A DNA stretch of 64,000 nucleotides from Candidatus Thiocaldithrix dubininis (GTDB lineage Bacteria; Pseudomonadota; Gammaproteobacteria; Thiotrichales; Thiotrichaceae), in assembly GCA_029972135.1 (NCBI GenBank), contig CP124755.1, forward strand, positions 2,789,001-2,853,000, read 5' to 3'. Below the pieces are notes generated by a model. The model searched no databases. It saw only the letters and a program-made list of their open reading frames with translations, and was not told the origin of the DNA. The position numbers and the translations under genes are program-made. How positions within the stretch are numbered: position 1 is the first letter of the stretch; each line of letters starts with the position of its first letter. This document shows, one piece after another, positions 7,692-16,220 of this stretch.

Positions 7692-10600
7692 ATGACCCGG
7701 CCAATTAAGAAACTTCTCGTTGCCAATCGTGGCGAAATTGCGATTCGTATCCTGCGTGCAGCAGCAGAGTTAAAGTTAAAAACGGTTTCAATTTACACCC
7801 ATGAAGATCGCTTCTCACCGCATCGTTATAAGGCGGACGAGGCTTATCAGATTGGGAAAGATGATGAACCGTTAAAACCGTACCTCGATATTGAAGAAAT
7901 TATTGCCGTTGCCAAACGTACCCAAACCGACGCGATTCACCCCGGCTACGGTTTCTTATCTGAAAATGTCCAACTAGCGCGTCGTTGCCGTGAAGAAGGT
8001 ATTATTTTCGTAGGCCCGTCACCAGAGGCTATGGAACGCTTGGGTGATAAAGTCGCAGCGAAAGAAAATGCGATTGCGGCGGGTTTGCCAATTATTCAAG
8101 ACAGCAAAGAACCGTTGGTTAGTGTCGAAATTGCGCGTAAAGAAGCCGACCGAATTGGTTATCCTTTGATGATGAAAGCGGCGGCGGGCGGCGGCGGTCG
8201 TGGTATGCGCGTGATTCGTCATCCTGATGAATTAGAACGTGCCTTCAATGATGCGCGGAGTGAAGCTAAGAAAGCGTTCGGCGACGATACCGTGTTCTTA
8301 GAAAAATACATTGATTCGCCTAAACATATCGAAATCCAAATTTTGGGCGATACACACGGCAACTTAGTGCATTTGTATGAACGCGATTGTTCCGTACAAC
8401 GCCGCTTCCAAAAAGTGGTGGAAGTCGCGCCTAGCACCGGCTTAAAAGATGAAACCCGCGAGAATCTCTATAAATATGCATTAGCTATTACGCACCATGT
8501 GAATTATTCCTGCGCGGGTACGGTGGAATTCTTAGTTGATAAAGACGAGAACATTTACTTTATCGAAGTTAATCCACGCGTGCAGGTTGAACATACCATT
8601 ACCGAAGAAATCACCGGGGTGGATATCGTTCGTAGCCAAATCTTAATCGCAGGCGGTGCAAAATTAAGTGATCCGGATATTGCGATTCCCTCACAAGAAG
8701 CGATTAGCTGTAACGGCTATGCGGTGCAATGTCGGATTACGACCGAAGACCCAGAAAATGGCTTTAAACCGGACTATGGTACGATTATCGCCTACCGTTC
8801 TACAGGCGGTTTCGGCATTCGTTTAGACGCAGGTGCAGCGTATCCGGGTGCGAAAATTTCCCCATTCTTCGATTCTATGTTAGTAAAAGTAACGGCATGG
8901 GGTCGTACATTAGAAGGCGCAATTCGCCGTAACTTACGCGGCTTACAAGAATTCCGGATTCGTGGCGTTAAAACCAATATCGGTTTCTTAGAAAACGTAT
9001 TAGAACATCCGGTATTCATGAATGGTAACTGCACGGTTACCTTCATTGATAATCACCCTGAATTGTTCCACACACCCCTACGCTTTGACCGTGGGACTAA
9101 AACGCTGAAATATATTGCGAATGTCACGGTCAATGGCAATCCCGATATTAAACACGTTGACCCGAATAAACATTTCCGTAAGCCGATTATTCCAGCCTTC
9201 GATAAAGTGGGTAATTATCCCAAAGGCACGAAGAATCTATTAAACGAAATGGGCGCAGAGAAATTCTGCCAATGGGTTAAAGACCAACCCAATATTTTCT
9301 ATACCGACACCACTATGCGGGATGCACATCAGTCGTTATTAGCGACACGCGTGCGTACCGAAGATATGTTGAAAGTGGCGGAAGGCTTAGCCAAAAATCA
9401 CCCGCAATTGTTCTCCTTAGAAATGTGGGGCGGCGCAACTTTTGACGTATCCATGCGTTTCTTACACGAATGTCCGTGGGAACGTCTGCAACTATTGCGC
9501 GAAGCGATCCCCAACATTTTATTCCAAATGTTGTTCCGTGGCTCGAATGCCGTCGGCTATACCGCTTATCCTGATAATGTAGTCGAATCCTTCATTGAAA
9601 AATCATGGGAAAACGGTATTGATGTGTTCCGTATCTTCGACTCCTTAAACTGGATCGAAGGTATGCGTAAATCTATCCAAGTGGTGCGTGAGCGCACGGG
9701 CGGGATTGCCGAGGGTACGATTTGTTATACCGGCGATGTCATGCGCACCGATCCGGGTTACAAATATAACCTGCAATATTACCTCGACCTTGCCAAACAA
9801 TTGGAAGATGCAGGCGCGCATTCCTTAGCGGTTAAAGATATGGCAGGCTTATTAAAACCGTATGCTGCAACCAAACTGATTACCGCTTTAAAAGAATCCG
9901 TGAGTATTCCGATTCACTTGCACACACATGATACCTCCTCCGTGCAATCGGCTACCTTGCTTAAAGCGATTGAAGCGGGCGTGGATATTGTCGACGGTTG
10001 CTTAAGCTCTATGTCCGGTCTGACCTCGCAAGTGAACATCAATTCCTTGATCGCTGCGATGGAAGGTCAACCGCGTGAACAAGCCTTTAACTTGAAATCG
10101 CTAAATGAATACGCGAATTACTGGGAAGATGTGCGTGAAATGTATTATCCGTTTGAATCTGGTTTAAAAGCGGGTACAGCGGAAGTCTATAACCACGAAA
10201 TTCCCGGCGGTCAGTATTCCAACTTACGCCCACAAGCGATCGCCTTAGGTTTAGAAGATAAGTTTGAGGAAGTTAAAGAAAATTACGCGGTAGTTAACCG
10301 CATGTTTGGTGACATCGTTAAAGTAACGCCATCCTCCAAAGTGGTGGGCGATATGGCGATTTATATGACGTCTAACGGTTTAACGGAAGCCGATGTCATG
10401 CAACGCGGGCAAAACCTTGCCTTCCCTGATTCGGTTATCGACTTGTTTAAAGGTGGCTTAGGTCAACAACCTGGCGGTTTCCCTGAACCCTTGAGCAATA
10501 TTATTCTTAAAGGCGAAAAACCGTACACAGGGCGTCCGAATGACCATTTAAAACCCGTAAATTTAGATGAAGAATTTGCGGCGTTTAAGCAAGAGTTTGA

Positions 10601-11135
10601 CCCCGAACAAACCTACTTAGACTTCTTATCTTTCAAAATGTACCCAGCGGTGTTCCGCAATTTCTATAAACATCAGCAAGAGTACGGCAGCCTCAGCCAC
10701 TTACCCACCCCTGTTTTCTTCTACGGCTTAAAATTGAATGAAGAAGTGACGGTTGAGTTAGGTAAAGGTAAAGTTTTGATTATTCGCTTATTGTATCGTT
10801 CACCTGCGGACGAAAACGGTATGTGTTTAGTCACCTTTGAATTCAACGGGCAAATCCGTTCTGTGCAAATCCGTGACCAATCGGTTAAACCGACTCGTGC
10901 CACTAACCGTAAAGCGGTAGGCGAGAAAGAAATTGGTACATCGCTGCAAGGCAAACTCTCTGCCATCATGGTCGTTGCTGGTCAAGAAGTAGAGAAAAAC
11001 GCACCTTTATTTGTGATCGAAGCCATGAAAATGGAAACCACGATTACTGCTCCGGCAGCGGGTAAAGTTAAAGCGGTGCATTTACACGCAGGTGAATTGG
11101 TCGAACAAGGCGATTTAGTCGTCGAAATGGAATAA
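7692..11135 (+). CDS. pyc: Pyruvate carboxylase, 1147 aa
   Basis: A full-length single-chain pyruvate carboxylase: pyruvate + HCO3- + ATP to oxaloacetate, anaplerotic, cytosolic. Domain order is biotin carboxylase (residues 1-~455, ATP-grasp glycine loop KAAAGGGGRGMR, biotin-carboxylase motif HPGYGFLSEN), carboxyltransferase (~530-800, DTTMRDAHQSLLATR, metal-binding HLHTHDT), allosteric/tetramerisation linker, and C-terminal biotin carrier with EAMKMET, biotinyl Lys at about residue 1113. The order and length match bacterial and eukaryotic Pyc rather than the split PycA/PycB form. An AAAGG site precedes the ATG. The leader has a TTGACA hexamer at 7645-7650 but only a weak -10. A strong terminator follows. 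Confidence 0.97.
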   Translation: MTRPIKKLLVANRGEIAIRILRAAAELKLKTVSIYTHEDRFSPHRYKADEAYQIGKDDEPLKPYLDIEEIIAVAKRTQTDAIHPGYGFLSENVQLARRCREEGIIFVGPSPEAMERLGDKVAAKENAIAAGLPIIQDSKEPLVSVEIARKEADRIGYPLMMKAAAGGGGRGMRVIRHPDELERAFNDARSEAKKAFGDDTVFLEKYIDSPKHIEIQILGDTHGNLVHLYERDCSVQRRFQKVVEVAPSTGLKDETRENLYKYALAITHHVNYSCAGTVEFLVDKDENIYFIEVNPRVQVEHTITEEITGVDIVRSQILIAGGAKLSDPDIAIPSQEAISCNGYAVQCRITTEDPENGFKPDYGTIIAYRSTGGFGIRLDAGAAYPGAKISPFFDSMLVKVTAWGRTLEGAIRRNLRGLQEFRIRGVKTNIGFLENVLEHPVFMNGNCTVTFIDNHPELFHTPLRFDRGTKTLKYIANVTVNGNPDIKHVDPNKHFRKPIIPAFDKVGNYPKGTKNLLNEMGAEKFCQWVKDQPNIFYTDTTMRDAHQSLLATRVRTEDMLKVAEGLAKNHPQLFSLEMWGGATFDVSMRFLHECPWERLQLLREAIPNILFQMLFRGSNAVGYTAYPDNVVESFIEKSWENGIDVFRIFDSLNWIEGMRKSIQVVRERTGGIAEGTICYTGDVMRTDPGYKYNLQYYLDLAKQLEDAGAHSLAVKDMAGLLKPYAATKLITALKESVSIPIHLHTHDTSSVQSATLLKAIEAGVDIVDGCLSSMSGLTSQVNINSLIAAMEGQPREQAFNLKSLNEYANYWEDVREMYYPFESGLKAGTAEVYNHEIPGGQYSNLRPQAIALGLEDKFEEVKENYAVVNRMFGDIVKVTPSSKVVGDMAIYMTSNGLTEADVMQRGQNLAFPDSVIDLFKGGLGQQPGGFPEPLSNIILKGEKPYTGRPNDHLKPVNLDEEFAAFKQEFDPEQTYLDFLSFKMYPAVFRNFYKHQQEYGSLSHLPTPVFFYGLKLNEEVTVELGKGKVLIIRLLYRSPADENGMCLVTFEFNGQIRSVQIRDQSVKPTRATNRKAVGEKEIGTSLQGKLSAIMVVAGQEVEKNAPLFVIEAMKMETTITAPAAGKVKAVHLHAGELVEQGDLVVEME

Positions 11136-11157
11136 TCTTGCTAAGTTAAGGTGTTAC

Positions 11158-11184
11158 AAAGCCCCTCTTCGGAGGGGCTTTTTG
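11158..11184 (+). terminator. Rho-independent terminator of pyc
   Basis: A perfect seven-base GC-rich stem (GCCCCTC / GAGGGGC) with a TTCG tetraloop lies 23 bases after the pyc stop. It is flanked by AAA and followed by TTTTT. The UUCG loop and T tract make this a textbook intrinsic terminator. Confidence 0.93.
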
Positions 11185-11243
11185 TTAAATAAGCCTAAAC
11201 CCCTCACAATAATAAGGTTAACGTTACTTTTAATTAGGGGTAT

Positions 11244-11789
11244 ATGAAACAAGTTTTTGGATTACTTTTATTGGCTTTGTGCGTTATGCCTACCTTTGCC
11301 AATCAGGATGTCGAAATTGCCACTATTCGCCAAGCCTATGAACAAACCCATAATAATCTGTGTAAATTTAAAGCCACTGAGTTTGATACAGGCGCCACTA
11401 GTTCGGAAGGAATTGAAGCCAAAGCGTTCCGCGATAAAGACGGGCAAATCAAGCTCATTAAAACCATTATTTATGGCGAGATGGGTAAAAATACCCGTGA
11501 ATATTATTATGCGCATAATCAATTAATCTTCGTCTTGGATTCCACCCAAACCTATAACGCTCCCATGTATTTAGATAATGCCCAAGCTAAAGCGGCAGGC
11601 GTTGAACCGTTTGACCCGACAAAAACGACTACTACCGAGAACCGCTATTATTTTAAAAATAATCAACTGATTCGTTGGTTAGATCAGCATAAAAAACCCG
11701 TTGCGCAGACGGCGGCTTACACATTACAAGCCAAGACCCTCGTAGCGGATAGCAATCGCTTAATGCGTAAGCAAACTTTTAAACGTTAA
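11244..11789 (+). CDS. Secreted protein of unknown function, 181 aa
   Basis: A cleavable Sec signal (residues 1-20, ending FA|NQD) precedes a ~160-residue mature domain with one Cys (NLCKFK). The domain alternates short strands: KAFRDKDGQIKLIKTI, TREYYYAHNQLIFVLDS, ENRYYFKNNQLIRWLD. This internal near-repeat, 'YYY..NQLI.', suggests an MORN-like or TolB-like beta architecture. I do not recognise a named family. A ribosome site AGGGG sits just upstream of the ATG. It is 14 bp upstream of the DUF2628-like gene and probably co-transcribed. Confidence 0.75.
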   Translation: MKQVFGLLLLALCVMPTFANQDVEIATIRQAYEQTHNNLCKFKATEFDTGATSSEGIEAKAFRDKDGQIKLIKTIIYGEMGKNTREYYYAHNQLIFVLDSTQTYNAPMYLDNAQAKAAGVEPFDPTKTTTTENRYYFKNNQLIRWLDQHKKPVAQTAAYTLQAKTLVADSNRLMRKQTFKR

Positions 11790-11803
11790 TGTAAGGGGTA
11801 ACA

Positions 11804-12241
11804 ATGACCGAACAAAATCCTTATCAACCGCCACAAGCGGTGCTGGCTGATCCACAGCAAGTGCCTGTGGTTGATATTGAGAGTTTGCCTGTATCAGACT
11901 CATGGAAAAAACGTTTTCGTTGGATTCAAGCGGCGGGTGGTTCTTCTTTAAAAAATGCGAAAAATGTACCGAAAGAACAACGCCTCACCTTTGGTCTGCT
12001 TAATTTTCTCGCGTTTTTGTTTGGTCCTTTATATTATTTAGCCAAAGGTATGTGGAAGCGGGCTTTAATGTATTCCCTCATTATCTACTCACTGCTGATT
12101 GTGCTGGCCTACATACTCATCGTCAGCGGTTACGAGCAATATGCAAATGCGCCAGGTTATGGGGCTGCCGCTTTCTTTGCGATGCGGGCTAATTTAGACT
12201 ATTACAAAAAGATGGTGTTAAATGACAACGGTTGGTTTTGA
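11804..12241 (+). CDS. DUF2628-like small membrane protein, 145 aa
   Basis: A Pro/Gln-rich cytosolic N-terminus (NPYQPPQAVL) leads to a segment near a KKRFRWIQ motif. Hydrophobic helices follow at ~65-80 (FGLLNFLAFLFGPLYYLAKG) and ~87-108 (RALMYSLIIYSLLIVLAYILI), then an amphipathic tail ending MRANLDYYKKM. The FGP.YYL..GMWKRAL signature and the RANxDYY ending are what I associate with DUF2628 inner-membrane proteins. Function unknown. Preceded by an AAGGGG ribosome site, 14 bp after the upstream gene. Confidence 0.7.
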   Translation: MTEQNPYQPPQAVLADPQQVPVVDIESLPVSDSWKKRFRWIQAAGGSSLKNAKNVPKEQRLTFGLLNFLAFLFGPLYYLAKGMWKRALMYSLIIYSLLIVLAYILIVSGYEQYANAPGYGAAAFFAMRANLDYYKKMVLNDNGWF

Positions 12242-12378
12242 ACTGAAACCGCTCGAACAATGGCTTAACCATACCTAAACCAACAATCTGAAAAGTTATG
12301 TTGTTCTGACTGCAACTAGCTTAGGATTATGTGTCTAATAAGCAACAGTAATCAGCTCATAATTTTAGGAATCTTGCA

Positions 12379-13254
12379 ATGAAACCAATGCCAACCCTCT
12401 TAATGTTTGCCGCTTTGCTGAGTTTGAGCATTCACAGCCAAGCCGCTAGCTTTAATTGTGCTAAAGCGAAAAGTTATTCCGAAAAGGAAGTCTGTGATAG
12501 CAAACAGTTATCTAAATTAGATGAAGATTTAGATAAAGTCTTCAAAAAGGTATTAGCCACCACCTCGGATAAAGCCAGTTTAAAAACCGAGCAAGCGGAT
12601 TGGCTAAAAGAACGGGAAGCCTGTAGCGATAAATCCTGTATTACCGATGTCTATCAAAGCCGCATTGAAGAGCTGAATACTCAGCTTGAAAATGTCAGCG
12701 ATAGCCGCATTGCCAGCGATTCGGTCAGTTTAGGCTGGTATAAAGCCCTTGCTAAACCTAATTTAGTGGTGCGGCTTACACCCTCCGTAACAGGTGAAAA
12801 AATGGGCAATGTGCCGGTAGATGGTAAAGTGAATGTGATTGCGACCACTGGCAAAGCCGATTCGATCGGCGGACGTGAGGGGCAATGGGTTAAAATCCAA
12901 TGGCAAGGCAAAGAGGGTTATGTGTTTAGCGCCTTCATTAGTAAATTAAGCAGCAATAGTGAAAGCTCCACCCGTAAACCTAGCAAATCCACGAGCAAAA
13001 CCTTGTCAGGCAAAATTGCGGCGTATGAATGCGGCGATAACTGTTATTTAACGATTAAAGATAGCCAAGGCACGGAACATTCAGGTTTATGCACCGCGTC
13101 TGCCTGCGATAAATGGAATGAAAATGCGGAAATGCCCAGCAGTTTTATTGGCAAAAAAGTCAAAATTACGGTAGGGCGTGGCAAACAAGTCGATGGTGCT
13201 GGCAATATTATGGGCGAAATGGACGCGTTTGATAAAATCGAAATGCTAAATTAA
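12379..13254 (+). CDS. Secreted LprI-domain / SH3 / OB-like protein, 291 aa
   Basis: A signal peptide (1-22, ending QAA) is followed by three regions. Residues ~24-95 match the LprI N-terminal (DUF1311) pattern, with Cys pairs in NCAKAKS...EVCDS and EREACSDKSC. This domain is associated with lysozyme inhibition in LprI, though many members have no known role. Residues ~120-190 form a bacterial SH3 domain (VVRLTPSVTGEKMG...GQWVKIQW.GKEGYVFSAFI). After a Ser/Lys linker, residues ~210-290 form a third small beta domain with a Cys pair (ECGDNC). The architecture suggests a periplasmic envelope-associated protein. The preceding 137 bp intergenic shows no further gene. Confidence 0.8.
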   Translation: MKPMPTLLMFAALLSLSIHSQAASFNCAKAKSYSEKEVCDSKQLSKLDEDLDKVFKKVLATTSDKASLKTEQADWLKEREACSDKSCITDVYQSRIEELNTQLENVSDSRIASDSVSLGWYKALAKPNLVVRLTPSVTGEKMGNVPVDGKVNVIATTGKADSIGGREGQWVKIQWQGKEGYVFSAFISKLSSNSESSTRKPSKSTSKTLSGKIAAYECGDNCYLTIKDSQGTEHSGLCTASACDKWNENAEMPSSFIGKKVKITVGRGKQVDGAGNIMGEMDAFDKIEMLN

Positions 13255-13322
13255 ATATTCTTAACGCCGCCACCACTCAGGTATGGTTTATCTAGGCTAA
13301 CTTACACTTTTTATACAAAAAT

Positions 13323-13361
13323 AAAGCCCCAGGCTCGCATAAACACAAGCTGGGGCTTTTT
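13323..13361 (+). terminator. Rho-independent terminator after the LprI/SH3 gene
   Basis: A nine-base stem (AAAGCCCCA / TGGGGCTTT), extended by GCT/AGC after a bulge, has a loop of about 13 bases and is followed by TTTTT. It lies ~70 bases after the stop of the LprI/SH3 gene and before the next gene's promoter region. Confidence 0.85.
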
Positions 13362-13398
13362 CAATGGGGTTCATTTATTTACCTAATCAAGGCTAGTT

Positions 13399-13932
13399 AT
13401 GTTTAACAAAGTTTTACCTGCCATTATTCTAAGTTTAGCAAGCTACAGTACTGTTTATGCCGAAACGCTTACGTTGGACGCTGATGCCACTATAGACGCA
13501 GACGGCGGCTATGCAGCAACAGGGGAAGATAGGGCTGCACCAGTAGAAACGGCTGATACGGGTATGCTACAAAATGCTGACGGCACGTATAGCGTGGATG
13601 AGACCGCAATCAGTGATACCAGCGTAGAACCAGAACCGTTCGCTGTCGATGATACTACGGTAGATACGGATAATTATTATGTTGACCCGAATGCACCAGC
13701 GCTCGACCCTAACGTTGTAGTCAACGCTGAAACGTCGGTAGTGGCTGATCCGAATGTTGCAACCGATGAATATATGACCACGGATGCTAGTTATGGCAAC
13801 CATCCAGAGGCAAACCAAGCGCAAGCATTTTTGGTAGATGCCACGGGTAATGTGCAAAGTGATATAGCCGTAGAAAATGAGGCAGACAGTGAAACCATCG
13901 CAACCACGACGCTTGAAGCTAATAATTTATAA
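13399..13932 (+). CDS. Secreted acidic protein, 177 aa
   Basis: A Sec signal (1-21, ending VYA|ETL) is followed by an extremely acidic, low-complexity chain rich in Asp, Ala, Thr, Glu and Val, with only a few basic residues and no Cys. Loosely repeated units such as (V)DPNA.../(L)DPNV.../ADPNV and TLDADATIDADGG recur. The Asp-rich stretches could bind cations or be disordered. No family is recognised. It is isolated between a terminator upstream and a hairpin downstream, so probably monocistronic. The signal peptide and coding-like codon use support a real gene. Confidence 0.6.
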   Translation: MFNKVLPAIILSLASYSTVYAETLTLDADATIDADGGYAATGEDRAAPVETADTGMLQNADGTYSVDETAISDTSVEPEPFAVDDTTVDTDNYYVDPNAPALDPNVVVNAETSVVADPNVATDEYMTTDASYGNHPEANQAQAFLVDATGNVQSDIAVENEADSETIATTTLEANNL

Positions 13933-13958
13933 AGATTACTCAAGCTGCTGACCCTAAG

Positions 13959-13987
13959 AACAAAACCTATGAAAATTAGGTTTTGTT
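13959..13987 (+). terminator. Hairpin downstream of acidic secreted protein gene
   Basis: An 11-base perfect inverted repeat (AACAAAACCTA / TAGGTTTTGTT) with a seven-base loop lies 26 bases after the stop. The right arm contains TTTTGTT, and a further T run follows 8 bases later, so it could act as a weak intrinsic terminator. Confidence 0.5.
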
Positions 13988-14014
13988 GGAAAATGTTTTT
14001 TCTCAGCCTAAACT

Positions 14015-14047
14015 AAAAAAGGCTTACAATTTGTATTGTAAGCCTTT
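14015..14047 (-). terminator. Terminator of the dusA-tRNA transcript
   Basis: A ten-base stem (GGCTTACAAT / ATTGTAAGCC, four-base loop) is followed on the minus strand by TTTTTT. It sits just downstream of tRNA-Asn and is a strong intrinsic terminator for that transcript. A T-rich run on the other side means it could also stop plus-strand transcripts from the acidic-protein gene. Confidence 0.88.
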
Positions 14048-14055
14048 GAATTTTT

Positions 14056-14131
<76 letters not shown>

Positions 14132-14164
14132 ACTGTAGAGGCGTGCATTATTATAGATAGTCCC

Positions 14165-15139
14165 TTAGGCGTCAAGTATTTTTTGCAGCGCGGTTAATAA
14201 AATTTTTGTGTCAGCAGATGGCTTAAAAGCATTTTCACTGAGATAACGTCGCCAGTGGCGCGCCCCTGCTATACCTTGAAATAAGCCCAAAATATGTTTG
14301 GTCATATGGGCTAATGGCACACCTTGGCTAAGTTGTTGTTCCAGATAAGGTATAAAAGCTTCAACTACTGCTGTACGTTGCGTAAAGCTATCGATGTCTG
14401 CGTAAATCTGCGAATCCACTTGTGCCAGTATCCAAGGATTATGATACGCCTCACGCCCCAGCATCACGCCATCGACATAATGCAAATGCTGTTGGCATTG
14501 CGCTAGAGTCGTAATACCACCATTGATAATAATCTCCAGTTGCGGAAATTCACGCTTCAGTGCGTAGACCAAGGCATAATTTAACGGTGGAATGTCTCGG
14601 TTCTCTTTCGGACTTAAGCCCTTTAACCACGCTTTGCGCGCATGCACAATAAAAGTCTGGCAGCCCGCTTGTGCTACCGTTTCAACAAAACCAAATAAAC
14701 TAGCCTGCTCATCTTGTTCATCAATACCAATGCGGTTTTTTACCGTTACCGGAATCCTAACTGCTGCTTGCATACTGGCAACACATTCCGCAATTAAAGC
14801 CGGTTCTGCCATCAAACACGCGCCAAACGCACCTTTTTGCACGCGTTCACTGGGACAACCAACATTAATATTGACCTCGGCATAGCCATACGCTTCGGCT
14901 AAACGCGCACAAGCAGCCATTTCCCTTGGGTCGCTGCCACCGAGTTGTAAGGCCACCGGTTGTTCAAAAGTATTAAAGGCTAAATGCCGCTGGGCATCAC
15001 CCTGCAATAACGCCCCCGTTGTCACCATTTCGGTATATAACAGGGCTTGTTTCGTCAGCAAACGATGAAAATAACGGCAATGTCGATCAGTCCAATCGAG
15101 CATAGGCGCGACGGTAAATTGGCGGTTAATGTTAGACAT
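14165..15139 (-). CDS. dusA: tRNA-dihydrouridine(20/20a) synthase DusA
   Basis: An FMN-dependent TIM-barrel enzyme that reduces U20/U20a in the tRNA D loop using NADPH. The start [17 protein letters not shown] is the DusA form of the Dus FMN-binding signature. The catalytic Cys lies in NINVGCPS, followed by [13 protein letters not shown]-phosphate region INGGITT and the HHILG-type helix ([12 protein letters not shown]) complete the match. 324 residues is the usual DusA length. It is encoded immediately upstream of a tRNA-Asn gene on the same strand, a possible substrate-enzyme co-transcription. Confidence 0.95.
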   Translation of the reverse strand: MSNINRQFTVAPMLDWTDRHCRYFHRLLTKQALLYTEMVTTGALLQGDAQRHLAFNTFEQPVALQLGGSDPREMAACARLAEAYGYAEVNINVGCPSERVQKGAFGACLMAEPALIAECVASMQAAVRIPVTVKNRIGIDEQDEQASLFGFVETVAQAGCQTFIVHARKAWLKGLSPKENRDIPPLNYALVYALKREFPQLEIIINGGITTLAQCQQHLHYVDGVMLGREAYHNPWILAQVDSQIYADIDSFTQRTAVVEAFIPYLEQQLSQGVPLAHMTKHILGLFQGIAGARHWRRYLSENAFKPSADTKILLTALQKILDA

Positions 15140-15214
15140 AGAATAATGGGTGGTCGCGTTTCTCGACGTGATTTAACAACAATAAAAAGAAAGTGGCTGT
15201 TGAGGGTTTAAATT

Positions 15215-15400
15215 ATGATGGAAGTTATCCTGTATTTTGCAATTGGCTTAGGTTTAATCGGCATTCCCTCCTTTGTGTTCTACCGTTTAGGTATTGATAT
15301 TGGTGTAACCAAAGGGGTACGCAAACAATTAATTCGCGAGTTAATGCACAGTGGCATTTTAGAAGAAGCCGAATCCATGCAAATGCGCCGTGCGCGTTAA
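15215..15400 (+). CDS. Small single-pass membrane protein, 61 aa
   Basis: An N-terminal hydrophobic helix (residues ~3-22, VILYFAIGLGLIGIPSFVFY) is followed by a basic/amphipathic cytosolic tail (GVRKQLIRELMHSGILEEAE). The start ATG-ATG is preceded by a GAGGG purine stretch. It lies in the divergent position to dusA and converges on mutM with only one base between the stops. No family is recognised. The membrane segment and ribosome site make a real gene likely. Confidence 0.6.
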   Translation: MMEVILYFAIGLGLIGIPSFVFYRLGIDIGVTKGVRKQLIRELMHSGILEEAESMQMRRAR

Positions 15401-15401
15401 G

Positions 15402-16220
15402 TTACACCAGCGCCTGACAGCAAGGGCAATACCAAGTCGAACGTTGCCCTTGCGTCATTTGTTGAATCGGTGTTTGACAGATTTTACAAGCTTCAGCTTT
15501 ACGCCCGTATACATTCAGTTCTAATTGAAAATAACCTGTATCACCTGTGGCGTTCACAAAATCGCGTAAAGTCGTGCCACCGCGTTCAATCGCATAGTTA
15601 AGGATTTGCTTAATGGCTTGTACTAAACGTTCGTAGGCGGGTAAATCAAGGCTATGTGCGGTTTGAGTCGGGTGAATTTTCGCAAGAAACAGGCTTTCAC
15701 TTGCGTAAATATTACCAACACCCACCACGATATTCGCATTCATAATAAATTCTTTAATACTTACTAAACGCCCCCGCGATTTAGCAAACAAATAATCCGC
15801 TGTAAACGCTTCACTTAGCGGTTCAACTCCTAGCTTACACAATAGTTTATGCTGTAATGGGTCAGTACCTGCCCATAAAAATGCCCCAAAACGCCGTGGA
15901 TCATGGTAACGCAACCGATAGCCATTGCTAAATACGAGATCAAAGTGATCATGCTTACGTAAGGCTTGCTCGGCATCTACCACGCGCAAACTGCCAGACA
16001 TACCCAAATGAATTAAAGCTGCACCAATAGGGCTATGTAACACAATATATTTACCGCGTCGCGTCAGTTGGGTAATTACCTGCCCTTGCAATTGACTTAA
16101 TTCAGGTGAAATCGGCCAACGCAATTGCGGCTGACGTATGACTAACTGGGTTAAGGTTTGTTGCTTAACATAAGGTTCAATGCCACGACGTGTGGTTTCA
16201 ACCTCCGGCAATTCAGGCAT
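15402..16220 (-). CDS. mutM: Formamidopyrimidine-DNA glycosylase MutM (Fpg)
   Basis: A bifunctional DNA glycosylase/AP lyase removing 8-oxoguanine and formamidopyrimidines. The N-terminus MPELPEVETTRRGI supplies the catalytic Pro2 and Glu3. The helix-two-turn-helix carries NIYASESLF, and the C-terminus has a zinc finger with four Cys (C.IC...., WYCPCCQ). 272 residues is standard. It overlaps the upstream chorismatase gene by eight bases, so the two are translationally coupled. Confidence 0.97.
   Translation of the reverse strand: MPELPEVETTRRGIEPYVKQQTLTQLVIRQPQLRWPISPELSQLQGQVITQLTRRGKYIVLHSPIGAALIHLGMSGSLRVVDAEQALRKHDHFDLVFSNGYRLRYHDPRRFGAFLWAGTDPLQHKLLCKLGVEPLSEAFTADYLFAKSRGRLVSIKEFIMNANIVVGVGNIYASESLFLAKIHPTQTAHSLDLPAYERLVQAIKQILNYAIERGGTTLRDFVNATGDTGYFQLELNVYGRKAEACKICQTPIQQMTQGQRSTWYCPCCQALV

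Noticed and set aside
13567..13857. 96-codon minus-strand frame opposite the acidic secreted protein
   Set aside because: The plus-strand frame has a signal peptide, a start site and flanking terminators; the antisense frame has none of these.
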